Source: Ashinkailepas kermadecensis (taxonomy: Eukaryota > Arthropoda > Thecostraca > Neolepadidae). Taken from it: a stretch of 64,000 bases of DNA. How positions within the stretch are numbered: the first letter of the stretch is position 1; every line of letters starts with the position of its first letter. The DNA lies in assembly GCA_034440615.1 (NCBI GenBank), contig JAOTOM010003932.1:124001-188000 (forward strand). The letters run 5' to 3'. The translations under genes were made by a program, and so were the position numbers. The notes under the pieces were generated by a model. It worked only from the letters and a program-made list of their open reading frames with translations. It ran no database searches and was not told the origin of the DNA. Below are positions 55,565-64,000 of the stretch, one piece after another.

Positions 55565-56910
55565 ACTTCCTGACGGTCGGCGGTCAGGCGCGGCGTCGCC
55601 TCTGGTGAGGTACGGCGGTCAGGCGGTCAGACGTGGCGTCGCCTCTGGTGAGGTCCGGCGGTCAGGCGTGGCGTCGCCTCTGGTGAGGTCCGGCGGTCAG
55701 GCGGTCAGACGTGGCGTCGCCTCTGGTGAGGTACGGAGGTCAGGTGCGGCGTCGCCTCTGGTGAGGTACGGAGGTCAGGTGCGGCGTCGCCTCTGGTGAG
55801 GTACGGCGGTCAGGCGTGGCGTTGCCTCTGGTGAGGTACGGCGGTTAGGTGCGGCGTCGCCTCTGGTGAGGTACGGAGGTCAGGTGCGGCGTCGCCTCTG
55901 GTGAGGTACGGCGGTCAGGCGTGGCGTTGCCTCTGGTGAGGTACGGCGGTCAGGTGGGCCCTCTGGTGTACGGCGGTCAGGTGCGGCGTCGCCTCTGGTG
56001 AGGTACGGAGGTCAGGTGCGGCGTCGTCTCTGGTGAGGTACGGAGGTCAGGTGCGGCGTCGCCTCTGGTGAGGTCCGGCGGTCAGGCGTGGCGTCGCCTC
56101 TGGTGAGGTCCGGCGGTCAGGTGCGGCGTCGCCTCTGGTGAGGTACGGAGGTCAGGTGCGGCGTCGCCTCTGGTGAGGTCCGGCGGTCAGGCGTGGCGTC
56201 GCCTCTGGTGAGGTACGGCGGTCAGGTGCGGCGTCGCCTCTGGTGAGGTACGGCGGTCAGCTGCGGCGTCGCCTCTGGTGAGGTCCGGCGGTCAGGCGTG
56301 GCGTCGCCTCTGGTGAGGTACGGCGGTCAGGTGCGGCGGCGCCTCTGGTGAGGTACGGCGGTCAGGCGCGTCGTCGCCTCTGGTGAGGTACGGCGGTCAG
56401 GTGCGGCGTCGCCTCTGGTGAGGTACGGCGGTCAGGTGCGGCGTCGCCTCTGGTGAGGTACGGCGGTCAGGCGTGGCGTTGCCTCTGGTGAGGTACGGCG
56501 GTTAGGTGCGGCGTCGCCTCTGGTGAGGTACGGCGGTCAGGCGTGGCGTCGCCTCTGGTGAGGTACGGCGGTCAGGTGCGGCGGCGCCTCTGGTGAGGTA
56601 CGGCGGTCAGGTGCGGCGTCGCCTCTGGTGAGGTACGGCGGTCAGGTGCGGCGTCGCCTTACGGGTAGGCCGTCGCCTCTGGTGAGGTACGGCGGTCAGG
56701 CGCGGCGTCGCCTCTGGTGAGGTACGGCGGTCAGGTGCGGCGTCGCCTCTGGTGAGGTCCGGCGGTCAGGCGTGGCGTCGCCTCTGGTGAGGTACGGCGG
56801 TCAGGTGCGGCGTCGCCTCTGGTGAGGTCCGGCGGTCAGGCGTGACGTCGCCTCTGGTGAGGTACGGCGGTCAGGCGCGTCGTCGCCTCTGGTGAGGTAC
56901 GGCGGCCTGC
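55565..56910. repeat. 35-bp minisatellite, about 38 copies
   Basis: The unit ggtacggcggtcagg(c/t)gcgg + cgtcgcctctggtga has variants gtccgg, gtacggagg, gcgtggcgt and gttgcctc. Blocks of several units with the same variant order recur, for example the 'gcgttgcc' copies near 55820, 55925 and 56470. Truncated units occur near 55955 and 56655. Confidence 0.96.
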
Positions 56911-56914
56911 CGTA

Positions 56915-57425
56915 GTTGGAGGTGGCCAATCGATCCGAACAAATACATAACACGGTTCTCAGGTTGTTTCGGTAGACTGGCGCTAGCAGCCTCGCTGTCT
57001 GTCGGAAGTAATGTTCGGGTATAGCAGCCTCGCTTGTCTGTGGGAAGTAATGTTCGGGTAGGCAGCTGGTCAGCGGGCAACTGGCAGCTGGCCTGGTCAC
57101 ATCGTCATTCATCGGTTTTTCTCACACTTCCGGAGGGGGAAACCAGATCCAAGGCATGTCCTTTCCAAAGGAAATGTGGTGCTTGGGTGGGGTTATTTAC
57201 TTCTTGGAGAATGAGGGGTACGGTTGTAGACCATAACCCAAGATGTTCTCCCGAGTGAGGAATAATTTGAGGTGATATTCAATTTCCCACGAAGTTTGCT
57301 TGGTGGTCACTAACATAACATTTGGTCAGTTGCGTAATACATACTATTGACAGCCCCGTCCGTAATATCATGGGGTGTACTCTGCTAACCCAGCGACATC
57401 AGTTCAGTACATTGTTCGCCTGCTC
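56915..57425. other. Unique sequence, no gene seen
   Basis: A small duplication around gcagcctcgct and ggaagtaatgttcgggta occurs at 56988-57062. Nothing else recognised. Confidence 0.45.
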
Positions 57426-57448
57426 CGACCGATTCACCGCCGTTCTCA

Positions 57449-57604
57449 TCACGTGACCCCGAGTCTCGGTCCGGTAAACACACCCCGTCGGCGCCCCGCC
57501 GGGTGTGCCGGTCACGTGACCAGAGCCGGTGGCGGAGCCGTCTGATTGGTCGACGGCCGCACGCCGGGCAAATCCCGATGTGGAGAGTGATTTTCCGATT
57601 ATTT
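57449..57604 (+). promoter_or_regulatory. Candidate promoter: two E-boxes, CCAAT box, TATA-like box
   Basis: TCACGTGAC at 57449-57457 and the palindrome GTCACGTGAC at 57511-57520 are high-quality E-boxes of the USF/MITF/TFE type. A reverse CCAAT (attgg) lies at about 57545-57549 and a TATA-like ttatttaag at about 57599-57607. Order and spacing fit a plus-strand promoter with a start near 57630. The region is CpG-rich. All of these are motif matches only. Confidence 0.35.
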
Positions 57605-57672
57605 AAGCGTGATCGACCGTGAATTGTTTGCGACTGGAGACTGGCGAGGCGCGTGCATTCCGGCGGCGAGTT

Positions 57673-58014
57673 ATGGCCACTCGCGGCCCGGCGGCACGCC
57701 GCTGCGCCGGAATGTCTGGCGCTGTCGACGGCGGCGTCAAAGGCGGCAAAGGCGGCGTCAAAGGCGCCAGATTGGCCGGCCAGATCATATCACGCCGCAT
57801 CTTCATCGGCCGGCCGCTGGCTCATAATGGACCTGTTTTTGCGCCGGGTCGGCCACTTTTTATTCTGCTGCTGATTGATTACCGACTCGCTCGGTTTGCG
57901 CCCGCAGAAATCAGGTGCGGACCGACGTACACCTGGACAATTAGTCCTCGCGCGGACCGACGCACACCTGGGCAATTAGACCTCGTGCGGACCGACGCAC
58001 ACCTGGACAATTAG
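57673..58014 (+). CDS. Short open frame downstream of the candidate promoter
   Basis: The ATG at 57673 has G at -3 and +4 and opens a 113-codon frame. The first ~75 residues are basic and Gly/Arg-rich, including GGVKGGKGGVKGARLAGQ; a hydrophobic stretch RPLFILLLIDYRLARF follows. The last ~35 codons lie inside the 35-bp minisatellite, which argues against a conserved protein. No family recognised. It may be an untranslated leader instead. Confidence 0.15.
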   Translation: MATRGPAARRCAGMSGAVDGGVKGGKGGVKGARLAGQIISRRIFIGRPLAHNGPVFAPGRPLFILLLIDYRLARFAPAEIRCGPTYTWTISPRADRRTPGQLDLVRTDAHLDN

Positions 58015-58375
58015 TGCTCGCGCGGACCGACGCACACCTGGGCAATTAGACCTCGTGCGGACCGACGCACACCTGGACAATTAGTCCTCGCGCGGATCGA
58101 CGCACACCTGGACAATTAGTCCTCGCGCGGACCGACGCACACGTGGACAATTAGACCTCGCGCGGACCGACGCACACCTGGGCAATTAGACCTCGTGCGG
58201 ACCGACGCACACCTGGACAATTAGTCCTCGCGCGGACCGACGCACACCTGGACAATTATACCTCGCGCGAACCGACGCACACCTGGACAATTAGACCTCG
58301 CGCGGACCGACGCACACCTGGACAATCAGACCTCGGCCGGACCGACGCACATCTGGACAATTAGTCCGTACGCAC
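57905..58375. repeat. 35-bp minisatellite, about 13 copies
   Basis: The unit accgacgcacacctggacaa + ttag(a/t)cctcgcgcgg varies as ggcaatt/gacaatt and gtgcgg/gcgcgg. It is unrelated in sequence to the 35-bp array 1 kb upstream. Confidence 0.96.
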
Positions 58376-58379
58376 GATG

Positions 58380-59985
58380 GCTCGCCGAGCTGTTTCTCCC
58401 ATCAGGGTTTGATCGCTGTTTTCCTTTATATTTGAGCTGGTGGGTTATAAGTGGGTTATAATTTTCCACGACTCCCTTCTTCTATAGGAACTTATGGACA
58501 AGGATGATTAAAATGTTGAATAGCAGAAACATCAGTGAAAAATAAAGAAGCAGCTTGCTGTATCGATTTTAATCGTTATCCAATCATTATCATCGCCTGC
58601 CCATTTTTTTATTCGGCGCCTTTGTATGCCAATGGAGAACCAGACTAGCTGGATGTCATCGTCAAGCATATCAAAGCTAAATACTGGGGGAGTTTACTAC
58701 TCTGGGTACTGATACACGGAATATTTTGTTGTAGCACAGTGAAATGGAACTATTGGAGCAGAAACCCTTCTTTGGCTGAAAATACATCTTAACTTCTAAG
58801 GAAACCAATTAAGGGAATATAAAACATGGCGAATGGACGGACACTAGACCACACACAACCTATAAGCACTGAAATGTTGATAAGTATTGGAAGCTCAGCC
58901 AAGTATCTTTGCACATAATTATAAACACGTATGCACACACACAAGCACACAGGCACTATACTTCTTACTGAGCAGAGGTTTTACTTTGTATTATTTCTCG
59001 ATCTGTCCTCCACAGCAACATTAGTTAAAATGTTATCGCTTAACCTGGCTAAACGACTTCTGTGATCCCGTTCTCACTCAGAAAAAACAGAAAGCTAGGA
59101 GTAGATAGGTCCCTCGGGACCTTCCACTAGATGGAAACATCTAATTATTCAAGGACTAATCACGTTCATCCATTAACCCATTGCTGCTGGCTCTGGTCGG
59201 ACAGCTTACACCCCAGCTAACAATCAAACACACACACAAACAGACAAGCACACGCACCTAATTGCTACTGTCCTGAACGGGAAACACCTGGATAACAATC
59301 TGCCTGAGTTCTGGGTGGAATCTGAGAATCCCGCCTCCACAGTCAACTGGCGCTCAGTAGGTGACATCACCGCCTATGCTGTCTCAATTATTGCTGTTCA
59401 CTATATTATGTATTGAAACGAGATGTTACATTAAAACTGTTGTGCATGTCTTCAGCACGTTTGGCTTGACAGGATGGCGAGACCAATATAGTAAGTGTCG
59501 TTGTGTGCTGTTCTCGCGCGTGCTTGATTATAGTATTGTCATGCCAGCTTTGATGGCGTAATTGGATCGGTTTTGTCACCAGTCCCACATAACGACCCAA
59601 TCACTGGTTACTGCCTGAAAGTTTCCCTCTCACTCTTTGTGCCATGATTATTCAAAAAAGCATTTATGGTGTCTAAACAGCGGCATTTTTCTTTGTACAA
59701 AACCACCGTCATCTCCAATCTCTATAGATGACCAGAAGAAAATTATGGGCCCAAATTGGGCGAGACGGAGTTTACCGAGACGTCTCCATTCCGTGATATC
59801 GTCGGCTTTCGGAATACTCTGTCATCATACCTAATGTGCTAAACTGGGAAAAATCTCCCGGAGGCACCTCGGATGGAAAAATAAACAGTCGACAATTGGG
59901 CGCGCGCCGTCAGTGGAAGAGAAATGGTGCGACCTTTGCCACATGTGATGTGTGTAATGATGGCTGACGGGGTGTTGACGCCACA
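58380..59985. other. Unique AT-rich sequence, no gene seen
   Basis: Several (ca)n-like words near 58935 and 59228. No coding family recognised. Contains the hairpin pair at 59107-59143. Confidence 0.45.
59107..59143. other. Two adjacent perfect hairpins
   Basis: AGGTCCC-TC-GGGACCT (59107-59122) and, five bases later, TAGATG-GAAA-CATCTA (59128-59143), the second with a GNRA-type tetraloop if transcribed. Confidence 0.7.
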
Positions 59986-59989
59986 GGCA

Positions 59990-60260
59990 ACCTCCCGCCG
60001 ACCGCAACCTCGCCTGGACCCGACCGCAATCCCGCCAGAACAACACCGACCTGTCCCGACCGTAGCCACGCCTGGACCCGACCACAGTCCCACCAGAACA
60101 ACACCGACCTGTCCCGACCACAGTCCCACCAGAACAGCACCGACCTGTCCCGACCGTAGCCACCCCTGGACCCGACCACAGTCCCACCAGAACAACACCG
60201 ACCTGTCCCGACCACAGTCCCACCAGAACAACACCGACCTGTCCCGACCACAGCTCCACC
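59990..60260. repeat. 36-bp minisatellite, about 7 copies
   Basis: The unit is accacagtcccaccagaac + aacaccgacctgtcccg. Some copies are replaced by a gtagccacgcctggaccc variant about once per two to three units. Confidence 0.92.
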
Positions 60261-60264
60261 CGAC

Positions 60265-61090
60265 CAACACTGATGGGTTCCAACCAACACCAACCATTGC
60301 CCATCATATCCGACCAGCATCGACCAACCCCGTCCAACCAACACTGATTCATCTTCATGGTTCTTAACCCGCGCCGATCGGCCCTGACCCGCCCCAGGGC
60401 TGCGATCTACAGAAAGACTACCGCAAAAGCCAAGGGTAGAGACATCTTGCCCTGGTTGCAAGCAGAGACGTAAGACGCTGCGTGTCATCGCAGTTTTCTT
60501 TACACGATTAACTCTTCATTTGATGTTCTTTTTTGTTTGGTTCTCAAGGTTTGTTCTTCATTCATGAAGCACGCTGCTGAACGGCGTTCTCTCATAAAAA
60601 CACTCATCCTCCTTTTCCTCTTGGCCAAACATTTTGCACTTTTCTACTTGGAAGCTCACTAATTCTCTGGGAATGCCTGGCATAAGTGCCACTGAACGGC
60701 ATCAATCTCGAGTGCGCTTCGTAAAATTGAACCTGTCCAGCATGTGCGACTTGGGTTAAAAGCCATCATCAATACAAAGAACTGCAACGTAGATCATTTG
60801 TCAAGCGACGTGCAAGAATGCACTAAAGTTAAATACATTGTCTGACACTAACGCCATTAGAAGCGCCACATATGTGCTAGACTTCTCTGCTCTGAATACT
60901 GCGGTCGCTATGCGTCGGCCGATGGACTAGAGGCAGGGCGGAGGCGCAGGGCGGAGGGCGGGGATCCGATCGACACGCACAGTCTATGCATCTCGTCTAC
61001 ACAGAATCAGAGTGCTTCTCGTCGGCGAAGTTGGCGATGGGGCCAGGCGCAGAAGGCCAAACGAGAACGACAGACGGCCAGCAAAGGACC
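60265..61090. other. Unique sequence, no gene seen
   Basis: No recognised coding or RNA gene. Confidence 0.45.
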
Positions 61091-61094
61091 AGCT

Positions 61095-61505
61095 GAGTGG
61101 TGGCCATGGGCTGGTCGAGAGGATAATCGAGGGCCTACCAAGGGATGACTGAGGGCCGGCAAGGATAACCGAGGATCGGCTGAGGGTCAGCTGAGGATTC
61201 CTGGGAGCTAGCTGCGGGTCGGCTGAGGGTCGGCTGAGGATAACTGAAGGCTAGCTGAGGGTCGGCTGGCTGAGAGCCGCTGGTCAGTGGGTCGGCTGAG
61301 GATAACTGAAGGCTAGCTGAGGGTCGGCTGAAGGCAACCGAAGGCCGGCTGAGGATAGCCGAGGGTCGGCTGAGGATCGTCTGATAACATCTGAGGGCTA
61401 GCTTAGGTCTGGCTGAGGCCTGAGGGTCAGCCGAGGGCCACAGAGGGTCGGCCGAGGACCACAGAGGGCCGGCCGAGGGCCACAGAGGGCCGGCTGCGGG
61501 CGGTA
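61095..61505. repeat. Degenerate GGCTGAGG-type repeat
   Basis: The ~11-bp word ggctgagggtc recurs with many changes. Larger duplicates (gtcggctgaggataactga at about 61222 and 61290) and a ~21-bp gggccacagagggccggcc set at 61433-61495 lie within it. Confidence 0.8.
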
Positions 61506-61609
61506 CGATGACGTGACGGAACGTGGCTGGCTCGGCTGTAGATCACCGTCCGCCTGCGGACCTCCCGATAATAACGTAATAGCCGGCCCGCCCTCAGCGA
61601 CGCGGTCCG

Positions 61610-63352
61610 TCCCGCACCGGCCACCCTCACCGGCCCGCACCAGCCGTCCTCACCGCCCCGCACCAGCCGCCCTCACCGCCCCGCACCGGCCCGCACCAGC
61701 CGTCCTCACCGCCCCGCACCAGCCGCCCTCACCGCCCCGCACCGGCCCGCACCAGCCGCCCTCACCGCCCCGCACCGGCCGCCCTCACCGCCCCACACCA
61801 GCCGCCCTCACCGCCCCACACCAGCCGCCCTCACCGCCCCGCACCGGCCCGCACCAGCCGCCCTCACCGCCCCGCACCAGCCGCCCTCACCGCCCCACAC
61901 CGGCCGCCCTCACCGTCCCGCACCGGCCGCCCTCACCGTCCCGCACCGGCCGCCCTCACCGTCCCACACCGGCCGCCCTCACCGTCCCACACCGGCCGCC
62001 CTCACCGTCCCACACCGGCCGCCCTCACCGTCCCACACCGGCCGCCCTCACCGTCCCACACCGGCCGCCCTCACCGTCCCGCACCAACCGCCCTCACCGT
62101 CCCACACCGGCCGCCCTCACTGTCCCACACCGGCCGCCCTCACCGTCCCACACCGGCCGCCCTCACTGTCCCACACCGGCCGCCCTCACCGTCCCACACC
62201 GGCCGCCCTCACCGTCCCACACCAGCCGCCCTCATCGTCCCGCACCAGCCGCCCTCACCGTCCCACACCGGCCGCCCTCACCGTCCCACACCGGCCGCCC
62301 TCACCGTCCCGCACCAGCCGCCCTCACCGTCCCACACCGGCCGCCCTCACCGTCCCACACCGGCCGCCCTCACCGTCCCACACCGGCCGCCCTCACCGTC
62401 CCACACCGGCCGCCCTCACCGTCCCACACCGGCCGCCCTCACCGTCCCACACCGGCCGCCCTCACCGTCCCGCACCAACCGCCCTCACCGTCCCACACCG
62501 GCCGCCCTCACCGTCCCACACCGGCCGCCCTCACCGTCCCACACCGGCCGCCCACACCGGCCGCCCTCACCGTCCCACACCGGCCGCCCTCACCGTCCCA
62601 CACCAGCCGCCCTCATCGTCCCGCACCAGCCGCCCTCACCGTCCCACACCGGCCGCCCTCACCGTCCCACACCGGCCGCCCTCACCGCCCCGCACCGGCC
62701 GCCCTCACCGCCCCACACCAGCCGCCCTCACCGCCCCACACCGGCCGCCCTCACCGCCCCACACCGGCCGCCCTCACCACCCGACACCGGCCGCCCTCAC
62801 CGCCCCGCACCGGCCGCCCTCACCGTCCCGCACCAACCGCCTTCACCGTCCCACACCGGCCGCCCTCACCGTCCCACACCGGCCGCCCTCACCGTCCCAC
62901 ACCGGCCGCCCTCACCGCCCCACACCGGCCGCCCTCACCGTCCCACACCGGCCGCCCTCACCGTCCCACACCGGCCGCCCTCACCGTCCCACACCGGCCG
63001 CCCTCACCGCCCCGCACCGGCCGCCCTCACCGTCCCACACCGGCCGCCCTCACCGTCCCACACCGGCCGCCCTCACCGTCCCACACCGGCCGCCCTCACC
63101 GTCCCGCACCGGCCGCCCTCACCGTCCCACACCGGCCGCCCTCACCGTCCCACACCGGCCGCCCTCACCGTCCCACACCAGCCGCCCTCATCGTCCCGCA
63201 CCAGCCGCCCTCACCGTCCCACACCGGCCGCCCTCACCGTCCCACACCGGCCGCCCTCACCGTCCCACACCGGCCGCCCTCACCGTCCCACACCGGCCGC
63301 CCTCACCGTCCCACACCGGCGCCCTCACCGTCCCGCACCGGCCCGCACCGGC
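61610..63352. repeat. 1.7-kb minisatellite of 23-bp units, about 75 copies
   Basis: The unit is ccgccctcaccgtcccacac + cgg. The left end mixes in longer variants with gcaccggcccgcaccagcc. A rare variant, ctcatcgtcccgcacc, appears at 62231, 62612 and 63187 and marks segmental duplications within the array. One unit is truncated near 62545. The plus frame is open for over 600 codons only because the unit lacks stops. Confidence 0.97.
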
Positions 63353-63354
63353 CC

Positions 63355-64000
63355 GCCGGCGGCCGACGACTCGCTGCGTTCCCGACAGCCGAGTGATGAC
63401 TTCACTGCACCTGCACCTGCATCTGTACCTCGACGACGGCGTGGCGATGTTGTATCGCATGGCCGTGCCGACCTGTGACGTCATGAGTGGTCAGAAGGGT
63501 TGGCGACCGGTCAATCTCCGACGTTAACACAGGCACTGCATCATACTCGCATGCTCAGGCGCCGTCGTCGTCAAAAGATAAGAGGACGAAGTCGTTTTAC
63601 GCGAATTTGCATGCGATTTAGTAGGTACGCTTAGAGGCTCTGAAAACTGTATCTGTTTACGCGCCCTTTAAACACAGAGGTAACCATCGCCCTGCCTAGA
63701 AGCATTGTGTCAACCATTGGGAAGATGGAAGACGTACCGCATTGCTGTGGCAGCAACATCTTCTCTTGTCTTTGACGCTGGACCATAACGTAACGCGCGT
63801 ACAGTTAGTTGTGTCTAAGACGGCTGTCTGATTCACAGAGTAGCATGCGTCTCAAATAATTTAAGATTGATTCATCGACATCACATATGGAGTTGCTGTG
63901 GCCACGGTGTTTTCCTACCTCGTTGTCGTGTTGGGGACAGACGAATATTAAGTTTCTGAATAGCGCATATAGCGAATTCGAATGCTGTCACCTCGCAATA
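63355..64000. other. Unique sequence to the window end
   Basis: No gene, RNA gene or repeat recognised. Confidence 0.45.

Noticed and set aside
61513..63396. Plus-strand Pro/His/Arg-rich frame of 627 codons
   Set aside because: It is the translation of the 23-bp minisatellite, again cycling through phases, with no start context or domain.

Overview
This is a eukaryotic, almost certainly animal, nuclear window with no confidently identifiable intact protein gene. Support for this: remains of non-LTR retrotransposons (LINEs), a tRNA-derived SINE family with target-site duplications, and about thirty-five separate tandem-repeat (minisatellite) arrays that I estimate cover 24-25 kb, or 38% of the window. 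There are no operons, ribosome binding sites or dense uninterrupted coding frames, so it is not bacterial. The LINE protein remnants resemble reverse transcriptases common in arthropods. A crustacean, perhaps a barnacle, is my guess, but the sequence shown does not prove it.

Layout. 1-5700 is mostly unique, AT-rich sequence with small arrays at 2.2-3.6 kb. 5.7-8.1 kb holds pyrimidine tracts, a 78-bp minisatellite and a 5'-truncated LINE on the plus strand ending in (TCTGAG)n. 8.8-9.8 kb is a CpG-rich island with a strong CTCF-like motif and a perfect consensus splice donor at its right edge, the best candidate for the first exon of an unseen gene. 10.3-24.3 kb is nearly continuous minisatellite: 22/24 bp, 64 bp, 20 bp, 50 bp, a composite 100-160 bp array, 24 bp, 52 bp and others. 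24.3-27.5 kb is mostly unique. 27.5-37.1 kb is a second minisatellite block: 27/15, 55, 50, 40, 13, 42 and 114 bp units. 37.2-46.5 kb is mostly unique, with two young SINE copies and a decayed minus-strand LINE. 46.5-48.4 kb holds 57, 36 and 22 bp arrays. 49.3-51.1 kb is a third LINE remnant carrying an internal 56-bp minisatellite. 54-58.4 kb and 60-63.4 kb are further arrays (33, 66, 35, 35, 36 and 23 bp).

The main result is the origin of some arrays. The 55-bp array at 28994-30725 is built from 38 bp of the tRNA-like head of a SINE, whose remaining sequence continues directly out of the array's last unit. The 56-bp array at 50044-50680 sits inside the C-terminal coding region of a LINE, which resumes in a recognisable frame on the far side. 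Retroposon sequence has therefore seeded minisatellites at least twice here. Other notable structures are a 114-bp array in which every unit can form one of two mutually exclusive hairpins, a 3.2-kb array made of two unit lengths around a GTGAC/GTCAC dyad, and clusters of perfect palindromes at array edges.

Most long open frames here (up to 1184 codons) are products of repeat units that lack stop codons. They are listed as rejected rather than as genes.
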